Assembly (NCBI RefSeq): GCF_007954275.1
Contig: NZ_VOLT01000003.1
Coordinates: forward strand, 1-64,000
Reading direction: 5' to 3'
Source: Colwellia demingiae
GTDB lineage: Bacteria; Pseudomonadota; Gammaproteobacteria; Enterobacterales; Alteromonadaceae
Length of the DNA: 64,000 nt
The position numbers were made by a program, and so were the translations under genes. The notes beneath the pieces are model-generated. The model did no database searches, was not told the origin of the DNA, and saw nothing but the letters and a program-made list of their open reading frames with translations. Positions within the stretch are counted from its first letter, which is position 1. Each line of letters opens with the position of its first letter. This document shows, piece after piece, positions 8,098 to 18,065 of the stretch.

Positions 8098-8886
8098 ATG
8101 AATACCAATAACGACATGGTTTTGTTAGAAGTTAATGAGCAAGGTATTGCCACCGTTACTTTGAACAATCCTGATAAACATAATGCTTTTGACGATGGCA
8201 TCATTAAACAGTTAACTGATATTTTTAATAACATCAGTAAGCGCGATGACATTAGCATTATGATTTTAGCCTCAAACGGCAAGAGTTTTAGTGCAGGTGC
8301 TGACTTAGGTTGGATGAAACGTATGGCAAGTTACTCGTATGAAGATAACTTGAAAGATGCCAACGCCTTAGCACAAATGTTAAAAGCATTAAATTTTTTG
8401 CCACAAACGACTATTGCCAAAATTCAAGGCGCCGCTTTTGGTGGTGCTGTTGGTTTAGCTAGCTGTTGCGACATTGTTATCGCGAGTACTAAAGCAAGCT
8501 TTTGTTTGAGTGAAGTTAAATTGGGCTTAATACCTGCAACTATCAGCCCTTATGTAGTAGATGCCATTGGTTTAAAAGCGAGTCGCCGTTACTTTCAAAC
8601 TGCCGAGCGGTTCTTTGCTGATAAAGCACAGCAACTTGGCTTAGTGGATGAAGTGGTAGCGCCTGAAGAGTTAACTGATGAAGTTAATTCGATGGTAGCT
8701 AAATTATTAGCTAATGGTAGCCAAGCTAGACGACAGGCAAAAAAACTCAGCCAAGATGTCGCCTTTCAAACAATTAATGACAACTTACTCAAAGACACTA
8801 GTGAGCGTATAGCAGCAATTCGCGTATCAACTGAAGGACAAGAAGGCTTAACCGCTTTTTTTGAAAAACGAACGCCTAACTGGTAA
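8098..8886 (+). CDS. liuC: Methylglutaconyl-CoA hydratase
   Basis: 262-residue crotonase-family enzyme that hydrates 3-methylglutaconyl-CoA to HMG-CoA. The oxyanion segment FSAGADLGWMKRM (62-74) is the AUH/LiuC-type form (GADLxWM), and GAAFGGAVGLASCCD (109-123) and LGLIPATISPYV are in place. It is between the two carboxylase subunits in the common liu order. A general enoyl-CoA hydratase is possible but less likely. Confidence 0.93.
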   Translation: MNTNNDMVLLEVNEQGIATVTLNNPDKHNAFDDGIIKQLTDIFNNISKRDDISIMILASNGKSFSAGADLGWMKRMASYSYEDNLKDANALAQMLKALNFLPQTTIAKIQGAAFGGAVGLASCCDIVIASTKASFCLSEVKLGLIPATISPYVVDAIGLKASRRYFQTAERFFADKAQQLGLVDEVVAPEELTDEVNSMVAKLLANGSQARRQAKKLSQDVAFQTINDNLLKDTSERIAAIRVSTEGQEGLTAFFEKRTPNW

Positions 8887-8957
8887 ATAAAATAGGCGTC
8901 GATTTACCCCTTACTCAGTGATACTAAGTGATACTAAAAGAATAAAAGGATAGATAA

Positions 8958-10997
8958 ATGTTCAGTAAAATTTTAATTGCCAACCGTGGTGAAATTGCCT
9001 GCCGCATTATTAAAACAGCCAAGAAAATGGGTGTATTAACCGTTGCCGTTTATTCAGATGCCGACAAAGATTCGTTGCATGTTCATATGGCCGATGAAGC
9101 CGTTTACATTGGCCCTTCGCCATCACGCGAAAGTTATTTGTTAGGTGATAAAGTCATCGCTGCCGCCAAACAGACAGGTGCACAAGCAATTCATCCTGGT
9201 TATGGCTTTTTGTCTGAAAATGCTGGTTTTTGTCGTAACTGTGCAGCTGAGAACATCACTTTTATCGGCCCTCCTGTTGGCGCCATTGAAGCCATGGGTT
9301 CAAAATCTGCCGCTAAAAACATTATGGAAAAGGCCGATGTGCCATTAGTGCCTGGTTATCATGGTGATGATCAGTCACGTGATATCATCAAAAAAGCGGC
9401 TGATGATATGGGCTATCCTGTATTATTAAAAGCCACAGCTGGTGGCGGTGGTAAAGGCATGCGCCAAGTTTGGAGCGAAGCAGAATTCGATGAGGGTTTA
9501 GCCGCTGCAAAACGTGAAGCGATGTCATCATTTGGTGATGACACTATGTTAGTTGAAAAGTATCTAACGCAGCCTCGCCATGTTGAGATCCAAGTATTTT
9601 GTGATAATCACGAAAATGCTGTTTATTTATTTGAACGTGATTGCTCAGTACAACGCCGCCATCAAAAAGTAATTGAAGAAGCCCCTGCTTTTAGTATGAG
9701 TGAAGAATTACGTGCTCAAATGGGCGAATCAGCCATTAAATCTGCCCAAGCAATAGGCTATCAAGGTGCTGGTACTGTTGAGTTTTTACTTGATATCGAC
9801 GGCTCTTTCTATTTTATGGAAATGAACACCCGCTTACAAGTTGAACACCCTGTTACTGAAATGATCAGTGGACAAGATTTAGTAGAATGGCAGTTACGCG
9901 TAGCCGCTGGTGAATTACTGCCTAAAACACAAGCACAACTTGTACTTAACGGTCATGCTTTTGAAGCGCGTATTTATGCAGAAGATGCTAATAACGACTT
10001 TTTACCCGCAACAGGAAAGTTGACTCTATTAAAAACACCTATTGAGAGCGAACATGTTCGTATAGATACCGGTGTTCGTCAAGGCGATGACGTTAGTGTG
10101 TATTATGATCCCATGATTGCTAAATTGATTGTCTGGGATGAAAACCGTGAAAAGGCACTCCAGCGTTTAGCAAAAGCATTGAGTGAGTACCGTATTAATG
10201 GTGTAACGACTAATATTGATTTTCTTTATAATTTAGCCACATCAGCTCCTTTTAAAGCCGCTGATATTGATACAGGTTTTATTGAAAAAAATCATGACCT
10301 GATTTTTCATAACGATGAAAAACCACTAGTTAATGAGTTACCTATTGCCGCTTTATTCCTTGTTCTATCTAAAGAAAGCAAGGCAAAACAGCAAGCGCAA
10401 CAAAGTAACGACCCTCATTCGCCCTGGTATAATGCTAATGCATGGCGCCTAAATGAAGCAAATTTACATACCCTAGTACTCGCGCACAATGATACCGAGC
10501 ACACGGTAACGATTGAACAAAAACGCCAAGGGAATGATGCCTATTATTCAATTATTGTAAATGGTGAAAAGTTTGATTGCCAAGGCGAAATATTAACTAC
10601 ACCTCATAATGATGACACTATTGTAGCGACTATTAACGGTCATCGTAGCCAAACTACCTTTAATCACTTTGAAAATAACATAAGTCTATATAGGACTAAT
10701 GGCGTATTTAACTTTACTCATATTCTGCCAGACTGTGGTCAGCATAACGAAGATGACAATCATGGTGGTTTAGCAGCACCAATGAATGGCACCATGGTTA
10801 GTGTGTTGGTTAAATCTGGCGAACAGGTTAGTAAAGACCAACCATTATTAATCATGGAAGCAATGAAAATGGAACACACTATCAAAGCACCAAGCAACGG
10901 TACTATTGATGAGATATATTTCCAAGTTGGTGACATGGTAGATGGTGGTGCTGAGTTATTAGCGTTCACTGAACAAGAAAATAGCAGTGAAAATTAG
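8958..10997 (+). CDS. liuD: Methylcrotonoyl-CoA carboxylase, biotin-containing (alpha) subunit
   Basis: 679 residues. The N-terminal biotin carboxylase (1 to about 450) shows [17 protein letters not shown], the ATP-grasp loop GGGGKGMR and [15 protein letters not shown] linking region of low conservation follows, with an Ala/Gln/Lys stretch near 480. The C-terminal biotinyl domain carries MEAMKMEHT with biotin on Lys637. It carboxylates its biotin with bicarbonate and ATP and forms the holoenzyme with LiuB. A good Shine-Dalgarno (AAAGGA) precedes the ATG. The next gene starts 8 bp after its stop. Confidence 0.95.
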   Translation: MFSKILIANRGEIACRIIKTAKKMGVLTVAVYSDADKDSLHVHMADEAVYIGPSPSRESYLLGDKVIAAAKQTGAQAIHPGYGFLSENAGFCRNCAAENITFIGPPVGAIEAMGSKSAAKNIMEKADVPLVPGYHGDDQSRDIIKKAADDMGYPVLLKATAGGGGKGMRQVWSEAEFDEGLAAAKREAMSSFGDDTMLVEKYLTQPRHVEIQVFCDNHENAVYLFERDCSVQRRHQKVIEEAPAFSMSEELRAQMGESAIKSAQAIGYQGAGTVEFLLDIDGSFYFMEMNTRLQVEHPVTEMISGQDLVEWQLRVAAGELLPKTQAQLVLNGHAFEARIYAEDANNDFLPATGKLTLLKTPIESEHVRIDTGVRQGDDVSVYYDPMIAKLIVWDENREKALQRLAKALSEYRINGVTTNIDFLYNLATSAPFKAADIDTGFIEKNHDLIFHNDEKPLVNELPIAALFLVLSKESKAKQQAQQSNDPHSPWYNANAWRLNEANLHTLVLAHNDTEHTVTIEQKRQGNDAYYSIIVNGEKFDCQGEILTTPHNDDTIVATINGHRSQTTFNHFENNISLYRTNGVFNFTHILPDCGQHNEDDNHGGLAAPMNGTMVSVLVKSGEQVSKDQPLLIMEAMKMEHTIKAPSNGTIDEIYFQVGDMVDGGAELLAFTEQENSSEN

Positions 10998-11005
10998 GAG
11001 TAATC

Positions 11006-11932
11006 ATGTTATCAAACAAATTACCACAACAGGTTAAAGTTGTTGAAGTTGGTCCTAGAGACGGTCTGCAAAATGAAGCGACGCCCATTAGTGCTAACGA
11101 TAAGATTCAGCTGATAGAAAAACTCAGCGATGCTGGTGTTAGTTATATTGAAAGTGGCAGCTTTGTTTCACCTAAATGGGTGCCACAAATGGCAACCTCT
11201 ACTGAAGTGTTTGAAAAACTCAATCGCAATCAGAAGGTAACCTATGCAGCATTAACACCTAATATGCGTGGTTTTGAAGCAGCAATGGCAGTCAATGCTG
11301 ATGAAGTCGCTATCTTTGGTGCTGCTTCAGAAAGCTTTAGCCAAAAAAACATAAACTGCTCTATTGAGGAGAGCCTTGAGCGCTTTGCACCTATTATGGA
11401 AGCGGCTAAAAAAGCCAATATCAAAGTCCGTGGTTATGTTTCTTGTGTATTGGGTTGTCCTTATGAAGGTGATATAGCTCCAGAGCAAGTCGCTTTAGTC
11501 GCAGAAAAACTCTTTGCCATGGGCTGTTATGAAATTTCGTTAGGTGACACTGTCGGTGTTGGCAACCCAGCAAGCGTAACAAAGATGATACAAGCCGTTA
11601 GTGCCCGTGTACCAACAGATAAACTAGCTGTTCACTTTCATGATACCTATGGGCAAGCGTTAACTAATATTTACGCTGCATTACAACTGGGTGTCAAGGT
11701 AGTCGATAGTGCTATTGCTGGTTTAGGCGGTTGTCCTTATGCTAAAGGAGCTTCAGGTAATGTAGCGACTGAAGATGTAGTTTATATGCTTAATGGTTTA
11801 GGTATAGCGACAGACATCGATTTCAAAAAGTTACTGCAAGCTGGTTGGTTTATTAGCGATAAGTTAGGTAAAGCACCTATATCTAAAGTATCAAATGCCT
11901 ATTTAGCACAAGAAAAAGTTTCAGAAGAATAG
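11006..11932 (+). CDS. liuE: Hydroxymethylglutaryl-CoA lyase
   Basis: 308 residues, the usual bacterial length. It splits HMG-CoA into acetyl-CoA and acetoacetate, the last LiuA-E step. [12 protein letters not shown] (13-24) holds the metal and substrate Asp/Arg, [10 protein letters not shown] the metal-binding His pair, and [20 protein letters not shown] the glycine-rich active-site loop with its catalytic Cys. GGAG lies 7 bp before the ATG, and the gene is only 8 bp from liuD, so the two are clearly cotranscribed. Confidence 0.95.
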   Translation: MLSNKLPQQVKVVEVGPRDGLQNEATPISANDKIQLIEKLSDAGVSYIESGSFVSPKWVPQMATSTEVFEKLNRNQKVTYAALTPNMRGFEAAMAVNADEVAIFGAASESFSQKNINCSIEESLERFAPIMEAAKKANIKVRGYVSCVLGCPYEGDIAPEQVALVAEKLFAMGCYEISLGDTVGVGNPASVTKMIQAVSARVPTDKLAVHFHDTYGQALTNIYAALQLGVKVVDSAIAGLGGCPYAKGASGNVATEDVVYMLNGLGIATDIDFKKLLQAGWFISDKLGKAPISKVSNAYLAQEKVSEE

Positions 11933-12048
11933 TAATTTCTTCGCACAGAGATAATGAAGATAAAGTAAATTAATATAATGATGAATTACTTTTTATTCTT
12001 TCTCTCTGTTAAATTTTATAAAATATCAAACCAAATGAGGAGAATAAA

Positions 12049-12768
12049 ATGGCAGGATTCGACAAAGTAGTGTCAAGCTATGAGGAAGCCATGGCTGGGC
12101 TAACAGATAACATGACCGTTATCGCAGGTGGTTTTGGTTTATGTGGTATCCCTGAAAACTTAATCAGTGAAATCAAACGCAAAGGGACTAAAGGCTTGAC
12201 CTTAGTTTCTAATAATTGTGGTGTTGATGATTTTGGTTTAGGTGTTTTATTATCTGATCGACAAATAAAAAAAATTGTTGCCTCTTATGTGGGTGAGAAT
12301 GCTGAGTTTGAGCGCCAAATGATGGCGGGCGAACTAGAAGTAGAATTAACACCACAAGGTACGCTTGCAGAAAAGATGCGCGCTGGTGGTGCTGGTATTC
12401 CAGCTTTTTACACTGCAACAGGTGTTGGTACGCCAGTAGCTGAAGGCAAAGATGAACGAACATTTAATGGCCGTCAGTATATTTTAGAAGAAGCTATTAC
12501 CGGCGATTTCGCGATTGTCAAAGCATGGAAAGCGGATAGATACGGTAATTTAGTTTTTAGAAAAACGGCTAGAAACTTTAACCCTATGGCAGCAACTGCT
12601 GGCAAAATTACGGTCGTTGAAGTAGAAGAAATAGTTGAAGTGGGTGAGTTAGATCCAGACCAAATTCATACACCTGGTATTTATGTTGATCGCTTGATTC
12701 AAGGCACTTTCGAAAAACGTATTGAACAACGTACTGTTCGTCCATCTTCAGCACAAGGAGCAAAATAA
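12049..12768 (+). CDS. scoA: 3-oxoacid (succinyl-CoA:acetoacetate) CoA-transferase, subunit A
   Basis: 239 residues with the CoA-binding glycine motif [13 protein letters not shown] (27-39) and [12 protein letters not shown], characteristic of the alpha subunit of family I CoA-transferases. It would activate acetoacetate from LiuE to acetoacetyl-CoA, using succinyl-CoA as donor. GAGGAG lies 7 bp before the ATG. It overlaps subunit B by one base (TAATG), which implies coupled translation and a hetero-oligomer. AtoD-type acetyl-CoA-dependent enzymes cannot be fully excluded. Confidence 0.92.
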   Translation: MAGFDKVVSSYEEAMAGLTDNMTVIAGGFGLCGIPENLISEIKRKGTKGLTLVSNNCGVDDFGLGVLLSDRQIKKIVASYVGENAEFERQMMAGELEVELTPQGTLAEKMRAGGAGIPAFYTATGVGTPVAEGKDERTFNGRQYILEEAITGDFAIVKAWKADRYGNLVFRKTARNFNPMAATAGKITVVEVEEIVEVGELDPDQIHTPGIYVDRLIQGTFEKRIEQRTVRPSSAQGAK

Positions 12769-13424
12769 TGGCCTTATCAAGAGAACAAATAGCTCAACGT
12801 GTTGCCCAAGAACTAAAAGATGGTTATTACGTTAATTTAGGTATAGGTATCCCTACCCTCGTTGCAAACTATGTTCCACAAGACATTGAAGTGATGTTGC
12901 AATCAGAAAATGGTTTACTGGGTATGGGACAATTTCCAACTGAAGAAGAAATTGACGCCGATCTGATTAATGCTGGTAAGCAAACAGTCACCATGGCAAC
13001 TGGCGCATCTGTCTTTGACTCTGCTGAGTCTTTTGCCATGATACGAGGCGGCCATGTAGATTTAACTGTTCTGGGCGCATTTGAAGTCGATGTTAACGGT
13101 AATATTGCTTCCTATATGATCCCTGGTAAATTGATCAAAGGCATGGGCGGCGCTATGGATTTAGTCGCTGGCGCAGATAATATTATTGTCACCATGACAC
13201 ACGCTTCTAAACATGGCGTATCAAAACTACTTAATAACTGTTCTTTGCCATTAACTGGTAAAGGTTGCATTAAGAAAGTATTAACTGATTTAGCTTTTAT
13301 TGAAATTAAAGAAGGTAAATTTCATTTACTTGAACGTGCACCAGGTGTTTCAGTTGAAGAAATAATTAAGTTAACTGAAGGCGAACTTGTTGTTACTGGT
13401 GATATACCAGAAATGAATTTTTAA
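12768..13424 (+). CDS. scoB: 3-oxoacid (succinyl-CoA:acetoacetate) CoA-transferase, subunit B
   Basis: 218 residues. The catalytic Glu that forms the CoA thioester is in LQSENGLLGMG (Glu47), and GIGIPTLVANYV lies ahead of it. MIPGKLIKGMGGAMDLVAGA and the THASKHG segment are typical of the beta subunit. It shares one base with scoA and is followed by a clear terminator, so it closes the leucine-acetoacetate series. Confidence 0.93.
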   Translation: MALSREQIAQRVAQELKDGYYVNLGIGIPTLVANYVPQDIEVMLQSENGLLGMGQFPTEEEIDADLINAGKQTVTMATGASVFDSAESFAMIRGGHVDLTVLGAFEVDVNGNIASYMIPGKLIKGMGGAMDLVAGADNIIVTMTHASKHGVSKLLNNCSLPLTGKGCIKKVLTDLAFIEIKEGKFHLLERAPGVSVEEIIKLTEGELVVTGDIPEMNF

Positions 13425-13502
13425 TTCTATAGTACTTTGTAACTAAGTAATACCTTATTTCCTAGCTAAAGCAAAGAGATAGCTTACTTTTAAAATTAAA
13501 AT

Positions 13503-13537
13503 AAAGGTAATAGGAATCAAACTATTACCTTTTTTCT
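13503..13537 (+). terminator. Rho-independent terminator after scoB
   Basis: Stem AAAGGTAATAG (13503-13513) and CTATTACCTTT (13522-13532) with an 8-nt loop, followed by TTTTTTC. It ends the liu-sco transcript. Confidence 0.85.
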
Positions 13538-13638
13538 TTACATGTTTAGTCTCGTATTATTTCCATTCCCATTTTAACTAGCTGTCCCCTCTTGCCCATT
13601 TAGCTTGCACTTTGGTAACAATTACGTGATACTTATTT

Positions 13639-13741
13639 TTGACAAAGAAAAGGCAAAGCACGCGAAAACGTGTTACGCAAAACCACCGGTCTAAGGGTAA
13701 AGTTTAATTATTTCTACTTTATCTATGACAGCGGAGTCACC
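13639..13741 (+). promoter_or_regulatory. Cyclic di-GMP-I (GEMM) riboswitch
   Basis: The conserved GEMM-I core is plain: GGCAAA (13652-13657), a P2 hairpin with GAAA-type loop (CACG...CGTG, 13659-13672), ACGCAAA (13675-13681), CCACCGGTCTAAG (13683-13695) with the tetraloop-receptor side, a P3b hairpin (GTAAAGT/ACTTTAT), and CTATGACAGCGGAGTCACC (13723-13741). A TGAC/GTCA pair can close P1. Downstream, CCCGTGG (13758-13764) followed by TTTTTT could pair with CCACCGG (13683-13689) in a competing terminator, which would make it an ON switch; this part is inference and the pairing has one mismatch. It lies 61 bp before the exported-protein gene. Confidence 0.85.
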
Positions 13742-13802
13742 TCGTTAACAGGTACATCCCGTGGTTTTTTCTTTTATTAACTCCATAATTAAGGTTTATA
13801 AA

Positions 13803-14162
13803 ATGAAAAAATTATTAATAGCTTCAACCATCACAGCTTTAACATTAACGTCTGTTCTAACTACACCAAAGGCACAAGCTGCTGACATTGCGACAAGTAT
13901 ATGTGAGTACGTAGCAGCCGATGACAAAAAACGCATGCGTTCATTTTTAAAGACTAATAAACTTAAAATTCGTCGTATCTTCGACAATATTCAGTGTAAT
14001 GGTAAGAACTTATTAGAGTTTGCTTCAACCTCTGGTTCAGTAAAAACTGGTTCTTTGATGATTTCAAAATTACCAAAGAAAGTAGTTTCGGCTAACCTAG
14101 AGATTCTTCAAACTGGATCGCAACCATTGATAGACGCTGCCAACGCTCGCGTTAGCAGTTAA
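13803..14162 (+). CDS. Small exported protein of unknown function (DUF3718-like), under a c-di-GMP riboswitch
   Basis: 119 residues. A Sec signal peptide is evident (MKKLLIASTITALTLTSVLTTPKAQA, cleavage after AQA at about 26). The mature part has ICEYVAADDKKRMRSFLK, then RIFDNIQCNGKNLLEFA, i.e. two Cys residues in the CEYV...CNG pattern that I associate with DUF3718; they probably form a disulfide in the periplasm. The tail repeats ISKLPKK and ends in a Ser/Ala-rich stretch. The ATG at 13803 has AAGG 9 bp ahead; an in-frame ATG at 13761 would place translation inside the riboswitch terminator region and is rejected. Function unknown; regulation by c-di-GMP is suggested by the riboswitch. Confidence 0.8.
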   Translation: MKKLLIASTITALTLTSVLTTPKAQAADIATSICEYVAADDKKRMRSFLKTNKLKIRRIFDNIQCNGKNLLEFASTSGSVKTGSLMISKLPKKVVSANLEILQTGSQPLIDAANARVSS

Positions 14163-14251
14163 AAATTATTTAAAGTAGATGTTAATACCTTTTAGCAATA
14201 AAAACGGATGAGTAAAAGCTATACTATTTAATAATTCTATGTCATTTTAAA

Positions 14252-14277
14252 AAATCCAGCTTTGCTGGTTTTTTTTT
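14252..14277 (+). terminator. Rho-independent terminator
   Basis: CCAGC-TTT-GCTGG (14256-14268) preceded by A-rich sequence and followed by nine T residues. It ends the riboswitch-controlled small gene. Confidence 0.85.
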
Positions 14278-14407
14278 GTCCTGAATAAAGTAATTAATGA
14301 GTTAACTAGCTAGCGAAGTAAATCAAAAGCACATACACTTAAGTCATTGAAGCCGATTAATAAATAGATACAGCTTACACTGCTTAAAAATAAAAAAATC
14401 ATTATCT

Positions 14408-15559
14408 ATGACACTAAAAAGAAACTATCTTAATAATAAAAACGCGCTGGTGTTAACTGGTGGTGGTGCCCGTGCAGCTTATCAAGTTGGTGTTTTGTCT
14501 GCCATTTCAAAGTTCATTCCTAGAAACCATGGTATTCCCTTTTCAATCCTTTCAGGCACTTCTGCTGGAGCTATCAATACTACCTCATTAGCTTGTTATG
14601 CATCATGCTTTCAATTAGGGGTAAAAAAACTGGAATGGGCTTGGAAAAACTTCAATATATCAAGTATCTACCATAGTGATCCGATCAACGTATTTAGTCA
14701 TATAAGCCAAGGTATGCTCGCTAGTTTTCAAGCTGATTATGCGAACAAAAATCCTCGTAGTTTACTTAATAACGCCCCTCTTAGAGCATTACTCAACCAA
14801 ATTCTCGACTTTAATCGCATTGATAATAATATTGCGCGCGGCTACTTATCAGCTGTATCAATTACAGCATCAAGTTATAGCAATGGTGATTCGATTAGCT
14901 TTTATCAATCGGACGGTTTAGCACTACCTTGGTCCCGCGTTAAAAGGCGTGGTGAATTATGCCAGTTAAACACAGAACATTTGATGGCTTCTGCTGCAAT
15001 TCCAATGGTTTTTCCTTCGGTTAAAATTAAGAACCAACACTTTGGTGATGGTTCAGTGCATCAACTCTCTCCATTGAGTCCAGCGATACATTTAGGCGCA
15101 AAAAAAATCTTTGTGATTGGTGTTGATCAGCCAAAGGAGCCCCTACATGCAAGAGAAAGTACGCCCCACCCTCCAAGTTCGGCAACTATCGCGGGTCATC
15201 TACTCGATTCCATTTTTTCAGATACCATGCACAGCGATCTTGAACGTATGGCACGTATAAACGAAACCCTTAAATTGATATCAGCTCAAAATAGAAAAGA
15301 AAACGAGGGATTACAACATATAGATAGTTTTGTTATAAATCCTAGTCATGATTTTAATGAGATAGCTGCGCAATATTACTATGACTTACCTTTATCAATT
15401 CGCTTGCTGTTACGTAGCGCAGGAATAAGCAATGATTCTGAGTCGAGTATTATCAGTTATTTATTATTTGAGAAAAATTTTTGTGGAGAATTAATTAGGT
15501 TAGGTTTTGCTGATGCAATGGAGCAAGAACAAGCCATTAGAAACTTCCTTGATATATGA
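14408..15559 (+). CDS. Patatin-like phospholipase
   Basis: 383 residues. The oxyanion motif LTGGGARAAYQVGVL (16-30), the nucleophile in SGTSAGA (Ser52) and the catalytic Asp in FGDGS (Asp214) give the complete Ser-Asp dyad of patatin lipases. Residues 270-383 are less conserved and hold a helical region. No signal peptide or membrane segment is seen, so it is probably cytosolic or peripheral at the membrane. It stands alone between a terminator and the convergent antiporter gene. Likely acyl hydrolase; the physiological substrate is unknown. Confidence 0.88.
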   Translation: MTLKRNYLNNKNALVLTGGGARAAYQVGVLSAISKFIPRNHGIPFSILSGTSAGAINTTSLACYASCFQLGVKKLEWAWKNFNISSIYHSDPINVFSHISQGMLASFQADYANKNPRSLLNNAPLRALLNQILDFNRIDNNIARGYLSAVSITASSYSNGDSISFYQSDGLALPWSRVKRRGELCQLNTEHLMASAAIPMVFPSVKIKNQHFGDGSVHQLSPLSPAIHLGAKKIFVIGVDQPKEPLHARESTPHPPSSATIAGHLLDSIFSDTMHSDLERMARINETLKLISAQNRKENEGLQHIDSFVINPSHDFNEIAAQYYYDLPLSIRLLLRSAGISNDSESSIISYLLFEKNFCGELIRLGFADAMEQEQAIRNFLDI

Positions 15560-15735
15560 CCATACTAAGATAGACATTAAAGTGGAAGTTTAACGATTAG
15601 CCTAAGGGCATCATCTTAGCGCCTATCTTCTTAGAGCTAATCATTTTAAGAGCAACTCTCACTTATTAAAAGATATTGCTCTTATTCAAAATATTGTGTC
15701 TTTGCTAAAGAAGATAATAGTTATTCTATTAAAAA

Positions 15736-17703
15736 TTACTTACCCTCTTGTACATAATGATCTGCCTTTTCTACTCCTCTAGGCTTTCCGCGAATAATCA
15801 GTGTATCTTGTGCTTGTAATACAGTATTTTCCTCTGGTGATTCACATTCAATTTCACCACGGCGTAAAGCTATGACATTCACACGCATTTTTCCAAGATT
15901 TAATGACTCGATGCTTTTACCACAACTAAAAGAATCATCGTTTATTAAAATAGCGTGAGCAAATTCAATTCTATCAATAGCCTCAGGACTCATATCAGTA
16001 TGCTCTCCCTGAAAGAAACCATGCAAATGGTTGTAATGATTTTTACGCTCTTTTTGTACACGGCGCATAATGCGAGAAAATGGCACGCCTGTAAGTGATA
16101 GCACTTGCGAAACTAACATTAAACTCCCCTCTAAGCTTTCCGGTACAACCTCATTGGCGCCCGCCGCTTGCAAAGCATCAAGTTGGTCATCATTACGGGT
16201 TCTTACCAAAATAGGGACATTTTCATTCATACTTCTAACTTTTTGAATCACTTCTAGTGATTGTTTATCATCACCAAAAGCAATGACAACTAACTTAGCT
16301 TCAGATAAATGAGCAGCATTAAGGACTTCAGTTTGCCTAGATGAACCAAAGAGTACTTTCTCACCTGCTTCTCTCGCTTTTTGAGTACGAAGTGGATCAA
16401 CATCAATGGCAACGAAATCAATTTCGTCTTGTTTTAAAAATCGACTGACTGTTTGCCCTACTCGGCCAAAGCCGCAAATGACAACATGATTTTCTAATAC
16501 TTTATTTTCAGGTAATTGTGATAAATCAAGCGATTCTGGTGATTTTTCCTGACTCAAAAATAGTGCCCAAGATCTGGCGTTGTTGATCATAAAAGGAGTA
16601 ATCGCCATACTGATAACGCCTGCGCCAAGTAACATTGAAGCAACATCTAGCGGCAATATTTGACTTTGATTTGCTAACGCTATTAACACGAAACCAAACT
16701 CGCCCATTTGCGCCAACATTAACCCCGATGCCCAAGCATCCTTACTTGATTCGCCAGCCTTAACCGCAAGGATTTTGATAACCATAACTTTTACTAACAT
16801 AAAGCAGAGCATCAAGCCTAATAAACTAAAGGGTGATGAGATTAATAAACTCACGTCGAGTTTCATACCGACAGTGATGAAAAATAAGCCGAGTAAAATA
16901 TCTCGATAAGGCCTGATATCAGCTTCAAGTTGATGTTTATATTCACTCTCACTTAACATCATACCAGCAAGAAAAGCACCTAACGCCATTGATAAACCAA
17001 ACCATTGGGTGAAAGCTGCAGCTAATAAAGTCACTAATAATGTGGTTAACACAAAGAGTTCATCAGTACGTACTTGCGCAATAATGTTAAATACTTTGGG
17101 TAGTAACCACTTGCCAATGAGTAATAACAATGCGACAACCACAACACCTTTGACCATGGCTAGCATTAACGCCCAGACCATAGAGGTTTGACTATCCATA
17201 GCCAACATAGGAATAATGATTAATAACGGAACAACAGCAACATCTTGAAACAGTAAAATAGCGACCGATAGCTGCCCCGATTTTCGTTTCATGGCACCAG
17301 TTTCACTTAGTTGCCTGATAACAATAGCGGTAGAAGAGAGTGCTAGTATACTGCCAACAACAAAAGCCTCGGAAAAACTTAAGCCAAAAAACAACCCGGC
17401 AATTATAAAAACAAGTAGTGAAATCCCTACTTGTAAGCTACCTACAGAGACCACTAGATGGCGCATAGACATTAATCGTGGTAATGAAAATTCAAGCCCT
17501 AAAGTAAAGAGCAAAAATACAATACCCAACTCGGCAAAGTGATCATAATCGACTTGGTCATGCACTAGATTTAAACCATGTTGGCCAACGATCATACCTG
17601 CCACTAAGTAAGCTAAAATCGCCGGTAAATTTAACCGACGAAATAGCCATACTACAAAAACAGCACAGGTTAATATTGCAAGTATTTCAAAATAACCGCT
17701 CAC
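15736..17703 (-). CDS. Monovalent cation:proton antiporter (CPA2, KefB/KefC type)
   Basis: 655 residues. About 12 hydrophobic segments fill residues 1-380 (Na/H exchanger fold, with the conserved LFTLGLEFSLPRL and LALSSTAIVIRQL). A cytosolic TrkA-N domain begins with HVVICGFGRVGQTVSRFL near 410, followed by a TrkA-C domain at about 575-650. It should export K+ or Na+ in exchange for protons under nucleotide or thiol control. Translation starts at GTG with no in-frame ATG that keeps the first membrane helix. It converges with the patatin gene. KefB, KefC and YbaL types cannot be told apart by eye. Confidence 0.9.
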   Translation of the reverse strand: MSGYFEILAILTCAVFVVWLFRRLNLPAILAYLVAGMIVGQHGLNLVHDQVDYDHFAELGIVFLLFTLGLEFSLPRLMSMRHLVVSVGSLQVGISLLVFIIAGLFFGLSFSEAFVVGSILALSSTAIVIRQLSETGAMKRKSGQLSVAILLFQDVAVVPLLIIIPMLAMDSQTSMVWALMLAMVKGVVVVALLLLIGKWLLPKVFNIIAQVRTDELFVLTTLLVTLLAAAFTQWFGLSMALGAFLAGMMLSESEYKHQLEADIRPYRDILLGLFFITVGMKLDVSLLISSPFSLLGLMLCFMLVKVMVIKILAVKAGESSKDAWASGLMLAQMGEFGFVLIALANQSQILPLDVASMLLGAGVISMAITPFMINNARSWALFLSQEKSPESLDLSQLPENKVLENHVVICGFGRVGQTVSRFLKQDEIDFVAIDVDPLRTQKAREAGEKVLFGSSRQTEVLNAAHLSEAKLVVIAFGDDKQSLEVIQKVRSMNENVPILVRTRNDDQLDALQAAGANEVVPESLEGSLMLVSQVLSLTGVPFSRIMRRVQKERKNHYNHLHGFFQGEHTDMSPEAIDRIEFAHAILINDDSFSCGKSIESLNLGKMRVNVIALRRGEIECESPEENTVLQAQDTLIIRGKPRGVEKADHYVQEGK

Positions 17704-17988
17704 ACAACTTCCTTTTGTTTACTTTGATAATTTATAGATGTGGTCAATAACATTGCTAAGATTTAGGCTTATTTGCCAAGCGACAAACTATTGCCGCCAA
17801 CATTATGACTCAAGAGAAAAACTGATAATCTATTGATAGTTTACCTAGCCTTAAAGAATATTAACAACAAAAATAAATCACAATTCAATCAGTAGATATA
17901 TTTCATTGAAAATAAACAGCATTAATCTGAAAAAGAACGATTTTTAATGAAGTGGTACGTTTATTGCTTTTATCTCAATAGTTAAAAA

Positions 17989-18040
17989 ATAGCGTCAAAA
18001 TATACTCTTAGAGTGACCATAATTTATCACTTGACGCTAT
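17989..18040 (+). promoter_or_regulatory. Spaced inverted repeat upstream of the diguanylate cyclase gene
   Basis: ATAGCGTCAA (17989-17998) and TTGACGCTAT (18031-18040) are perfect 10-bp complements, with a further AGTGA/TCACT pair inside the second half. The right arm ends 25 bp before the start codon, so it would form a hairpin in the 5' UTR or serve as a dimeric operator. The remaining 285 bp of this 362-bp gap show no further recognisable element. Confidence 0.6.
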
Positions 18041-18065
18041 AAGATAAAGTTAATGAGGTTGTCGT

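Noticed and set aside
13761-13802. An upstream ATG that would extend the small exported protein by 14 residues
   Set aside because: It overlaps the riboswitch expression platform, lacks a Shine-Dalgarno and would spoil the signal peptide start.
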